This document shows, in pieces, positions 31,961 to 42,830 of a DNA stretch of 64,000 bases. The position numbers and the translations under genes were made by a program. The notes beneath the pieces were generated by a model. It had not been told where the DNA came from. It worked only from the letters and a program-made list of their open reading frames with translations, and ran no database searches. Origin of the DNA: Paragonimus skrjabini miyazakii. Its lineage: Eukaryota > Platyhelminthes > Trematoda > Plagiorchiida > Troglotrematidae. How positions within the stretch are numbered: the stretch's first letter is position 1; the number at the start of each line of letters is the position of its first letter. The stretch spans positions 18,980 through 82,979 of the forward strand of contig JTDE01002317.1 in NCBI GenBank assembly GCA_014338405.1, read 5' to 3'.

Positions 31961-34900
31961 CTTAGAAATTTATTAATTATTCTATGTCCAAGCAACATAA
32001 AAGCGCGATCATATTTGGCAGTCCACTCAAATTCTTACCGGACTAGTTTTTTTATACAAAGTATTACCTGTTACGTCAAGGCAAAATGGGGTAGTTGTGC
32101 ATTAAATCTTTTGAGTAGCAATCTCAGGTCATTTATTCCTATCAAGCCAAAATCGGTTTCGTTTGTTTTGTTGCTACCCAGGTTACCTGTGTATGCCTTC
32201 TTTTGGTATTTCTGCATGCGAGGGACTAACTAATGGTCCGCCTTGAGACTCCCACTTCGTCTGCCCAAACCACAGCTCAAACGAGAAGTAGCATTAACGT
32301 TTTGCACGCATATCCGCCATGGGAAGACTATCCAATTTCCGTTCGTGGTGGACGATGACTTTCTACCCAAAGCACGCACATCCGTGTTATACACACATTC
32401 CCATCCGCCACAGATGCACACACGCATGCTCGATGTCACGGGATCCACTATAATGGCAACATGTTCATCTCTACCCTGTCTGTGCTCAACCAACTTGGAG
32501 TGTACGTGAGTGTGAATGAAGACTGTTCGCTGGGGACGTGACCGGTAGTGATGGCCTAAGAACAAACCGAGTTAGCTGGTAAACGTTGTTCAAGCGGAAT
32601 GCCGGTGACAGTATGGACCGGTGTGGACCTCGACCAGTTTACCATGTCGCTGTCCTCCTCGCATACTTCCTGTCAATGCAACAATCAATCGTTTCTTAAC
32701 CGGTCAAAAAGTTGCATGAGCACAGCTATTGAATAGAGAAGTTGGGGTGGATTGAAGTAGGCTCCACGGCTGCCATTTAGCAAAACGTTACGCAGAATCA
32801 GGGAATTCTCTGTAAATAAGCGCTTGAAAAAAGTTTAGAACAGGGTTATTGTCAGCGAAAATAATACTTGACTGTGGTGCGGTAAATCTTTACATCTCCA
32901 CCGAATAAATAACAGGATAGTTTCTTACCAGTGAATTAAATTATTTGAGCAGGATCATATTTCTGTCAGATTTATGAGATCTACCTTTAGTTATAATAAG
33001 TAATTTCAGATTACTGAATAAAACAATACAATACAGTGGTACATTATAACAGTATAACACTTTGGATTCCTTCGCAATGAATCAACAAGTATGAACGGTT
33101 CTCACCATGTCACCTGTCTAAGTACTTCGCATGTTTTCTAAATCTATTGTAATCTACAGCGTTAGAGTTTATGGTAGTTTGAATTTCATTTGAAAACATT
33201 TAAAATCTAATAACTTTTAATATCGGCTATAACTGATCCTATAATTATACTTTCATGAAATGTGTAAGACAGTTCTCCGGCGTTCTACCATATATTAGAG
33301 TAATCGCCTGTATGTCCCTATATGTCGCTTCGGAAATCAAACCAGACATAATAAAGTGGTCAATAACTAGGTGCATACTAAGATTATAAGCGAGCACATT
33401 TTCGGTTCATATAGTTCATACCCAAGCAAGCTTGGTTGTTTATCATTTTCTTACTATCCCGTGGGATCTCGTTTGAAATGTATTGCTGAACTGTGATATT
33501 TTCTGTTAATCTGATTCTGTTCATGAGTTAAAAATGACAGAATCTCTGTCTGAAGCAAATATAAACTAGATTTTCGGCTTCGTAAAGGCCGATCTGCGTG
33601 AAGTGGTCACAATAAGGAACATTACATTATGAAATATTGATAATATCAAGGCTGACAGAAAATAGAATTCACGTCTATTCTCAACTCCTCGACTGATAAG
33701 GAAAAACTGGTGCATTGTGTACAGATAATTGTTAACCGTTCACTTAGTGTATAAACCCCAGTTCATTGATGCGAGTAAGAAAACGCCCCTTGGCTACTTT
33801 GCTCAGGTACAGAAAACCAGTTAATCGTAAAACAGGAATTGCAGAATGTGTTAGCCACCTCTAATAGATATATCATAGTCTAACTAGCTTCTGGCTATAA
33901 AGACTTTGAAAGGTTATTTAGATTCACTGGTACATATGATTTCGTTAATTCGCTAAACTACCTACTGTGTGAGAAGAATAAAGAATAAAAAACATTGTAA
34001 GAATGTTACATAATAGCACGATTGTATGCATTGTATGCATTGTATGGGAATTAACATCAACTGACTTTGCTGAGACAACACAATCATGAGACAATCTTCA
34101 TTTTTTAATCTTTTTAACCGCTAAACAAAGAAATTTACACTTCTACATGATAATTACACATATCCATTCACAATTGTCTCTGTTAACATTAGTGAAAAAT
34201 GCATATCATTAATGGATAACACTTGATAACCTTAACCGTCACGACAGTAGTATCGGTTTAGTCCGCTGTTAAATATTCCGTCACCTTATCACTCGTCCTA
34301 AAAACCTCTCTATTAAAAATGACAGATTCAACCAAAGAGTAATAACATGTTTTATGCTCCAAACCTCATTAAAACAATTGAAAAATTTGGCTAGAAGACA
34401 TAAAGCGATTTTAAAATCCTGTCAGTCCTAAACGTGCGACCAGCATGCAGACAGAGACAAGATATTCTAACTAGGTAAGCAAAATCTACAGCCTTATTAC
34501 CTTCTTGGAGTTCTGGATCAAAATTCACCCGGAAAGCGAAATGACAAACAGTAGGCATGGTTTCAAATATTTCCACCAAATAAGTCAATTCATCTCGATA
34601 AGCCATTGTTTGTTCATACAAACCTAGTGTTTTCTCGTCTCACGCTGTATGTCAAGGTTAGAATGTGAATATTACGGTGTTGAACAAGACATGGACGAAG
34701 TTGCAAAAATTCGTGGAAGGTGACAAGAATATTTCTAACTCTTCATAGGATTCATACGCAACTTACAGTTTAGATGAAGCTGAGAACCTATATATACATC
34801 CGAATCCGTACTGGATATTTTAGAAGAAAAAAGCAAATCGGAAGATAATTTCGGTTTCAGAAGGTTAGCAATAGAAAGGCAGTGAAAAGTGAAGTCTGAG

Positions 34901-35824
34901 GATAATGAGTGGAATAGAAACACAACCACCGTCAATCAGTCATCCAGTGATCGCGGTGCAAAATACGGAAAACAACAGTTGTTTGGCATCAAAAGTGAGA
35001 TGTTGAGAAAATCTTCATTTCACCACAATGACTGATGATAGTCATCTGAATAGTCGGTCAGGTGTCACGAATATATAAATCAAGTCTTCGCTTGAATTCG
35101 ACTAAGAGCGATGCAGTTGCGACAGACTTTGACAGGTTGTTTCAGAATAGGCATAGCCGGGTGCTAAAAGTGTTGTCTGTAAGTGAGACGGTGTATTTGA
35201 TGTTGTAGCTTTAATAAGTTTACCCTGAAGGGGTTATTTCCGCTAACTGCACAAGTATCCCTCCTAAGGGATGTGGGGTTTAGAAGAGAATTCTACATAC
35301 TAAAATCAGTTCTCCTCTGATTTGCCGACTGCCTATTCAGATTTGACCCGGCTTGTTCAACCCAATTGGGTGGGTTAGAGAACGTAATGCTGTAACCAGT
35401 TTTATAGTTCTGTGTTCTACTTTCTCAGGAAGACTAATATTCGCGCAATGAAGACAATAAGCTAGTACATTTAGCCCAAGATAAGAGAGTACTAGCGAAC
35501 TGAACATAATAATGAAACGGTCTGACTAAAACCGTTCAATCAGTCTGATGGGTAACCCAACTACTGTGTTGGCATTCTCGAACGTTGGCGCACTGTTGAG
35601 AAACAGGTTGATGCCACTCGATATATTTGTGTCTTAGCTGAGATCGTGTGTGACGGCACCCAGTTTTTGTTTCCCAGAAGACAATCTGCGCAGCCCGGAG
35701 GACGGTTTACGGTTATTTGAAGCTCAGCGGTGTAATACGCCTTAAACGTTCTGTAGCTTCTCATTTCCGGTTACACTTTATACAATACGTCAAGTTTTGG
35801 TATCATCATTTTATAATAGCGGGG
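31961..35824. other. Intronic stretch; unexplained GC-richer block at 32240-32560
   Basis: The block 32240-32560 is visibly richer in G and C than its AT-rich surroundings and is open on both strands (minus 32230-32565, 111 codons; plus 32243-32509, 88 codons). I recognise neither translation and saw no splice pair; an old retroelement piece is possible. The rest is AT-rich with a 9-bp tandem repeat at 34021-34046. Confidence 0.35.
34021..34046. repeat. Short tandem repeat, 9-bp unit GTATGCATT
   Basis: Nearly three copies in tandem. Confidence 0.8.
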
Positions 35825-36600
35825 GGGGGACTGACAAGCTTTGGGAATTCTAGCGCGAACAGGACGAAGGGCAGAGGTTTTATGTAAAACACAACTGGTC
35901 ACATAATGTCAATCTGAAAAAGCCCGGTTTACTTTCACACTAAAACGGCGATCTTGTAGGCAGTCGCTAAGTCATAGAAGTGGATTTTCTATATCATATT
36001 TTTTCAGCTGCATGTAGAGCGGTGAATGGTCTAATAGGTCAAAAGCCTTGGAAAAGTCTAGAAAAACTACAACTGGTTTGCCTTCATCGTCCGTCTTTGT
36101 TAAATCTTCCTGAATAGCAAGTAACTTGGTAGCACCAGAATTCCTTCAAAAAATCATGTTAACTTTCAGACAGCAGTGTAACTCGAATAAAATGCTTACG
36201 TATCTAGCTATGGATTAAACACTCCATGGCCTTTGTGGCAACCTGTAACAATCAGACTGCTTTGCAATTAGTGGACTCATTGCGATCACCACACTTAAAG
36301 ATAGGCAACACTGTGTACTTCTTCCTGGCTTTTGGAAGCTTGTGTTCCTAGGAAGATCGATTATCAATTTTACAGGGTGGCCGTGAAAAATTTTGCGCAA
36401 GCTCCTTTAGTAACAAAGGAAAAGTGAAGTTAACAACAAAGCATGTGTGGTGTGAATTTAATTGTTCTCCTGACATTTCCAGTGCTGCTACTAGATGTAT
36501 ATACTGACTCCATGGAGCTGACATGGAATACACTCGGTTACCTGTTGTCAAAGTCGTTATCTGCTTCTCTATTTGAGAAAGGCATCCCATAAGTTTGGTG
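35825..36600 (-). pseudogene. CR1/Jockey-like LINE reverse transcriptase fragment
   Basis: On the minus strand: KYTVLPIFKCGDRNESTN (about 36330 leftwards), AMECLIHS.IRKHF, then GKPVVVFLDFSKAFDLLDHS (36085-36025, palm motif A with the catalytic Asp), LYMQLKKYDIENPLL, SDCLQDRRFSVKVN, and a decayed motif B near 35870. The wording FLDFSKAFD and the spacing are those of CR1/Jockey-group LINEs, distinct from the RTE at 19102. Stops and shifts are frequent and the segment breaks off at a poly-G run at 35821. No endonuclease domain was found beside it. Confidence 0.75.
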
Positions 36601-37210
36601 TAAACGAGAGGTTGGGGGATAGATTTTTTTGATGGAAGCAGTGCTTTAGAACAATTTTGGATTTATACTAAACTCGTTGGTCAGCCTTCAATGACACTGA
36701 CATTTGTAGACCTACACAGCTGTTGTGGCCCGGTTGCTGGCTGTACGATATTCATTGTACGCTTGTCCAACTTTCCAACTTGTACGTGTTCTAAGCTGAC
36801 CTCTTATCTGTTAGTAAATATCTGATGCAGTACTAAAGTGGTCTAGGTTACCTGGCGAGAACATACACGAATAGGGCTCTAGTAACACTGTCAACACTAG
36901 ACTTCCAGTGATCACTGAGTAATAGACACACTGAGATATCAGACCAACATACCTTGCCGAGTTCTTCGGTCAGAGATACCTGGTTTATTTTGTAAACCTT
37001 CTTTACAAAGCTCCAAATATGAGGATCATCTCTACTCCTTTTGTTAATTTAAATACGGTGACTGTTCACTATGATCAATAGTGGCATTAGTTTGCAGGTC
37101 ACTAATCACACGCTTTTTGTTGATTAGTAGAAATGGCTCGTTTAATGTCCGTCGTTCCAATTTGCTTTCTTGACTAGCCATCTTTTTAGTTTCAGTAAGA
37201 TATATTGCGC

Positions 37211-37385
37211 GGGGAGAGTAAATAAATCCAAGTGTGAAGTTTCCGAGCTCTTGCTATGACTTCTTGGAGCAGACAGTAGGACATTTGTTGCGGTTAGGCA
37301 CGTTGTGTCGGTCGCTCTTCCATACCCAGCTGGAGCCCAGAATTTTCACGATTGAGTCTCATCTAAAATAATAAATCTGGTAAAC
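37211..37385 (+). mobile_element. Second tRNA-like short repeat, copy 1
   Basis: Shares with 37509-37690 the blocks AAGTGTGAAGTTTCCGAGCT and GAGTCTCATCTAAAATAATA followed by AAATCTGG. The internal tRNA-like boxes are more decayed than in copy 2. Confidence 0.6.
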
Positions 37386-37508
37386 TACTCACTGGTGATA
37401 CAATTTCTATGCTCAACAGTAGCATTGGTGGATTCCAGCATGGACTGTTCGAGAAATCCTGCCGAGGTAGTCGATCCCCTGGATCATTTAGTGAATTACA
37501 TATGAGAC

Positions 37509-37690
37509 AGTGGGACGGATGGGTAACCAAGTCCAAATGTGAAATTTCCGAGCTACTGGCCTGGCTTCGTAACTAAGCTGGTATAGCGCTTGCCGCATTG
37601 AGACATGAGGTTTCTGTCGCTGATTCGAATCCAGCCGAAGCCCTAACTTTTCACAGTTGGGTCTCATCTAAAATCACAAATCTGCCAAAC
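37509..37690 (+). mobile_element. Second tRNA-like short repeat, copy 2
   Basis: Contains CTAAGCTGGTATAGCGCTTG (A box TGGTATAGCGC, 10 of 11 to consensus) and CTGATTCGAATCCAGCC (near-consensus B box), followed by a tail GGGTCTCATCTAAAATCACA. No hammerhead motif. Probably a separate tRNA-derived family. Confidence 0.65.
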
Positions 37691-37882
37691 TGATTATTAG
37701 TAATACATTTTTTATTTGAAGCGATAATGTTTCATTGCAGATTTCAAGGAGGAGAACGAACGACTGATATGAGCAATTTTCACTGTGTTTCTACAAGTCT
37801 TCACTGCAGACGGGCAATACATGACGAGTTGTAAAGAAATACAAACGTTTATTTTGTATATACTTGTATTTCAGGATAGTAG

Positions 37883-38104
37883 TTGGTTGAAATAATTGTT
37901 GAAGGGGTTCAAATTTGTCGTTCAACCAACAGTTTAAAGAAAGTAGCACTTCCACTGCTACCGTTCAGAGGTTATGGTACTAATCATTTGACTAAGCAGC
38001 AACGGAAGTCTGTTGTTATTCATACAGTCCGTGCTGAAAAACCGGCGGTTCACATCCCCACAATCAAAGTCATGCAAACAATGTTCCAGATGAGTAAATT
38101 AAAG
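37883..38104 (+). CDS. Possible extra exon of the homeobox gene, weak
   Basis: A 222-nt block open in one frame (74 codons) begins directly after an AG at 37881-37882 and ends at donor AAG|GTAGGT (38105). Entering and leaving phases are both 0, so it would fit between exon 2 and the homeobox exon. The upstream acceptor context is poor, because the better TTTCAG at 37874 would bring an in-frame TAG. The translation, ending MQTMFQMSKLK, has no known motif. Confidence 0.2.
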
Positions 38105-38641
38105 GTAGGTTACAAATAATTGATACGGACGTATACATTCGAATTTTGATTACGTGCAACACTTGAAATCCATTGTAGTACACTGATTGTACCCGTATTA
38201 GTGTTATTTGCCACACCCTTCAGTGTGCAACGGAACACATATTTTCTTGTCAAATATAAAAAATACGTTAGGCTTGCTTTGGAACCAACCCTCCAAACTG
38301 CAGTTTTAACAGATGTTTTGAGTTTGGTCTAATACGGATTGATCAATGATTGTCCGTAGAACAGTTCTCACATCACCGACAATGTGTCGCATTACCGATC
38401 ACACACTGCAATAAAAACCCAGCACTTTACGCACAGATATCAAAAGTCCTTAGAATCAGGGAATACGAATTTATCGGTCATTACATCACATACGTATTGT
38501 TCCAAAACCTAAGCTGTTTTACTGATAATGATTAACAGCCGATTTTAGTTTGGTATTCTCATATTTTGCATCGAAAATTTTTTATTTTGCTGTAACTTAG
38601 TTGATTCATTTTTCTACCATTTTGAATTTTCTCACCTTCAG

Positions 38642-39319
38642 TCACTATCTTTCGGGATTGAACGAAACCAGGTGCAAACATCCGATAGATGTTCTGTTCA
38701 ATTTCAGACAGAGAAACTTGAATCTGAGAGAGAAGATGACTGTAGCCAAACAGTTCCAGACCAATGCTGCTTCTTGAACAGGACGATGGATGAATGTTCA
38801 GGAGACTATGAGCTCCGAATGAATCGTTTAAGTGAAATGAATCAACAGCATCACAATCATCCTCATCACCAGTTATCGCAAGTCCTTTCCGTTGAAAAAG
38901 AGAACGGTCTGGCCTTGAGTGAAAACTCCGATGCTTTCCTCTCCGACTTTCACGCCCAAATGGAACTTCGCTGCAATAATTTTCCACATACCCACTTCCA
39001 GCTTGATGGCTGTCATAGAGCCAATCATGGTAGCCCTCTATCCGTCGACTCGATGAGCAACGCCGGTGATGACTCGGATTCAAAAGTAGTGGAGTCAGAA
39101 AAACGTCGGACTTCTGATGAAACCGTTTCCGCTGCTGCTGCAATGGCCGCAGCAGCCGCAGCGGTTGTAGCCTGTGTGAAACAGAAACGTCATCGGACCA
39201 GATTCACACCGATTCAACTGACAGAACTGGAAAGGGCGTTCGCGAAAACTCATTACCCAGATATATTTATGCGGGAAGAATTGGCGCTGCGTATAGGGCT
39301 GACAGAATCCCGAGTACAG
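38642..39319 (+). CDS. otp: Homeobox exon, orthopedia-family homeodomain residues 1-46
   Basis: Encodes a sequence-specific transcription factor acting in the nucleus. Acceptor TTTTCTCACCTTCAG ends at 38641; donor CAG|GTAAGC starts at 39320; 226 codons, phase 0 at both ends. A second in-phase acceptor at 38707 would drop 22 residues. After a Ser/Glu-rich region come a His/Gln cluster (QQHHNHPHHQ, about 38841), an alanine tract interrupted by Met (39130-39165) and the homeodomain start (39182): RHRTRFTP, ELERAFAKTHYPDIFMREEL, ALRIGLTESRVQ. The residues FAKTHYPDIFMREELALRIG identify orthopedia among paired-like classes. The exon stops between residues 46 and 47, the classic paired-like intron site; WFQN and the Lys-rich end lie on a further exon not seen here. 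Orthopedia specifies neuroendocrine neurons in other animals. Confidence 0.95.
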
Positions 39320-42300
39320 GTAAGCGAGGAGTCCGTTTCAGTAATTCTGCTTTACAACTCCCGCTTTTTACCCTCCAAAAAGAGAATATACCACAGAATA
39401 AAGATAGTCATGTGAAATGTCAATGTTTAAGATGACAGTGTATTAGTCCATTATTTCCTGACATACGTAAAACTAATAGGCATCAAAGTGTTGAAATGAC
39501 GTTAAATGTGACTAACTGTCAACCTTAAACATGGTTTGGCGGTTAAATTCGCTCAATATCATGGGTTCTTTGGAGATCAGACATTTCCATAATGCTCAGC
39601 GTTGTCGAATATATCTGCCTAATTGTGGTTTATGGCTCAATTACAGAAGTACAAGAGCCGCTAGACAAGGCATTTGTGTGTCAGTTTCATGCCTTTTTCT
39701 TTGGGTTCGATCTGTGCTCTTATTTTTACACTCTAATTTTACTTTGTTCCATCAGACTGTATGTCCGTATGGTCATTAATAGTGGTAGCAATGATATGGA
39801 TTGTTTTTCTTTCCGCCGTGCTGTTCCCACAGTATCCGACAGGGAATCACGTGAACACAGCTATTACTAAATTCCCCTAACTTATAAAATTCCAGTGATT
39901 CAACTGGTTGGGAATGAGTCATGCTGGATGGTTAAACAGATTAGTTAACTCAAGAATGTTCTTCCCTCTGGCTGACTTCATTGACTTATGCTTGAACCAG
40001 ATTGTGGTAAGCAGCAGACGATCGGCATTGTTTTATTGTTGACGGTTCATTACTGTTGGGGTCATATTTGTTGGTATTTAAAGCAGGTACTACACGAATA
40101 TATAGGTTTTAGGTTTTGTGGTAAGACTATAGAAAGGAACTGCAAAATTATCTTCAAGCTGAGTGGTCTAAAAAGGTAGATAGCTGCAAACCAAACAGCA
40201 GTATGTTTGATACAGACATGTAGTCTGATTCGAGAACGAAGTCTTCTGACAGAGTAAAAACGAGTATATCGCCAGTGTGAAGCATAAGGTTTTGATCAAC
40301 TGTTTTTTGGTTGTTTACTAGTTTAATATAACATTTAAGAAGGCCCAGATATTTGTAAACGGTCACCGGTTGGTAAGGAGTAGTCTGGTGATAAGCGAAA
40401 GTTTGAGGCAGTTGCTAACTGTTCGCTCGATAACGTTATTGATGGTGAAACATGCCCCAAAATCTACAAACAGAAATGAACTTCTCTACAATTTTAGGCT
40501 AACCAATATATAACAACAGCTGTTATTTTCAGCTCAGGTTGAGTGTGGCCACCACCGCGAATAGGGACTACTTAGAACTCAGTCCATTTTAGTCTTAGTG
40601 TTTAAGAGCTCCCTTTAGACCAAACATATTTTCAGAGCAAGTGTCAAAGAATTCCTCTAGCCGCTTCATACCACTTTCGTCGCATAACACATTTTGAGTA
40701 GTGCATGCAACGCGCTAAGTTCGATGCTGCATCACAAAACATGAATCTGTCAGCTCTAGTTTCACTGAGTATCAAGGTGTTACGCTGTGCTGCTTATGAA
40801 GTGTTCATAGAAATTCGTGAACCCTAACGAATTTTGGTTTACTGTGCTCTGTTTTCAAGGCCGGTCGTTTACATGTATATAATTTAACATCAACATGACC
40901 GTTACAAGAAGTACTTTGATATATTTTGTTTTTATAATGAGAACCAAATGTGGAACTTTTTATATTTGAATAAATCCTTATCAGTCGTAAAAACTACATG
41001 CACTTATACGGCATAAGCTTCATTGTGTACAGTATATTGTAGCCCCTGGGGCCTTGAAGTTCAGAATCACGGTTCCTTTTACCTAACCACACGATTGTAT
41101 TTAATGTCTATCTTATCACTCATGGTAGGAACTGCCTAAGTTAGTCAAACTAAGTAACCCGGGCCTCCACCAGGGCTTGTGCTAATATGTGGATTTTCAC
41201 AGCTGTTAACTAGGAAGTATCTGATATATAAAACATGCTAGCTCCAACCAGACTATTGATAGAGTAAGACGTCAACTGGAGCTGCTGAGACATTCACTTC
41301 AAACCGAAAGAGGTTTCTGTTGTTCAATGGCAAGTCTCAAACCAGTAATCTGTAATCGATTCTGTTCTCGTTTTGACTCATTTTCAAGTATCACTTAACA
41401 TAATAACAAACCATGTATATTTTGTGTCTGAATGACGAAATCTCATATAGTGTGAATAGTTTCCATATTGAAAATTTAAAGAACCCTTGAAGAATTTTGA
41501 ACAAATAGCATGTCCTTTGAAAAAGTTTTTGCAGCAATAAAATGTTACTAATATGCGGTGCAGAATTGTCTGCCTACCAGCGTGTCCGTTACATTGAGAT
41601 TTACATTCGGATTGTACAAAATTCTGATAGGCAGGATGTTTCATGAATCACACCGTCTGATTGTCCCACATATGTTTCAAATAACTGCAATTTCCACTAG
41701 CGCAAGCCCGCCATCAAGAGGAATTTGTCTCTCAGGCTTGTGAAATGTATTCGAGTCGAGTTTCAGTAGATTCGCCTTATTTACAGTCAAGAATTCAGTG
41801 TATATTCTAGTGTGTCATTCAAAAAACTGCACTCAGGCAAGCCGCTTAAGTTGAGAGCATGGCAACGGATTCACTAATGAATATCTCCAGATAAGTAGCC
41901 ACGAGTTCAGTTATAGAACATACGAGAAGATTTGTAATTCTGGTAGAGTTTCCTATATACGTAGAATAGATCACATTTTACACGTGAACTTCAAAACTAG
42001 TGTGAATCTATCAATGCAATAATAATCGCCCAACTCAGAGAGTGGTCTTGTGCGAAATCTAATTTACACGGAACTTGTTAACGCCGCCGTTAGTGATTTT
42101 GCTGAGAAAAGATGTAGAAATTTTCTGAGGTCGTTCCTCACCTACAGTGGTGAATTGGGTGTTAACGCGATTCACACCTCCCCGGGACACGCCCACTTAA
42201 GAGTGGAAGAAGGTGCACGTTCCTATATGTGTATTATTGAACAATTTCGTCCACAACTCGAATCTGCTGCAGGAAACTATTGAAAATTTCATAAACAGTA

Positions 42301-42466
42301 TAATTTACCAAAACCTCCAAATATGTGCTAAAGGTCAAATGCTATTAACTAATTCTGTTTAAGTTATATCTACTAAAATTCCTCTCATTTTCCAGTAAGT
42401 AAAATATAGCTCAAAAAGATTAATAATTTATGTGACTTTAACTTGGAATTAATATTATTGATGTTA
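39320..42466. other. Intronic stretch without recognised genes
   Basis: Overlapping plus frames 39531-39779 and 39592-39870 and minus frame 41384-41644 have no motif. No repeats recognised. Confidence 0.35.
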
Positions 42467-42530
42467 ACAGGATGGTTACTGGGTCTTCACTCGGGGTGAT
42501 CGGACAATCTTAGCATTACTCACTGCCGAC
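42467..42530 (+). mobile_element. Hammerhead short repeat, 5' leader fragment
   Basis: GTTAACAGGATGGTTACTGG followed by GGGTGATCGGACAATC and CATTACTCAC, matching the leader of the copy at 8129. Shows that the leader belongs to the element. Abuts a LINE zinc-finger fragment. Confidence 0.55.
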
Positions 42531-42539
42531 TAGAGCATG

Positions 42540-42830
42540 ACAGAGGCAGCTCATCAGCAGGTTTGACAAGAGGAGTTAATTCTTTCTGAAACCAATTTGA
42601 TATGGCAGCTCTCATGACCTGAGCATCAATAGGTTACGTTCGACGGGATGCGTGTGACTTCTGTGTTGACTGAGACCGATTTTGATCGTGAAGCTGCCGT
42701 CACAATTGGCGCAGTCAAAGATTGGGGGAAACTGGGCACCTACTTCTTGTTCTCCATCAACTCTGCGGTTACACATACGAGCATGCGTCAACAAACCAGC
42801 GTTCGATCTACATGTCTGGCTAGGTTATGA
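42540..42830 (-). pseudogene. LINE N-terminal zinc-finger fragment (R2/NeSL-like)
   Basis: Minus strand: SNAGLLTHARMCN (end of one finger), then FDCANCDGSFTIKIGLSQH with RSHTHPVERN, a C-x2-C-x12-H-x4-H finger ending in HPVE-N. After a frame shift MRAAISNWFQKELTPLVK follows. The pattern C..C...F.TK.GLSQH....HPVE.N is typical of N-terminal nucleic-acid-binding fingers in R2-group retrotransposons. A host C2H2 gene is less likely given the HPVE ending and the shift. No reverse transcriptase was found nearby. Confidence 0.5.

Larger units (their letters stand above)
13223..38641 (+). other. otp: Inferred intron 2 (25.4 kb)
   Basis: From donor GTGAGT at 13223 to acceptor TTTTCTCACCTTCAG ending at 38641. 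Filled with retroelements: the RTE at 19102-22966, Penelope-like and CR1-like fragments, two inverted short-repeat composites and several single copies. A weak additional exon is possible at 37883-38104. Confidence 0.5.

Noticed and set aside
38559..39143. 194-codon minus-strand frame overlapping the homeobox exon
   Set aside because: Antisense shadow of the real exon; its length follows from codon composition on the plus strand.
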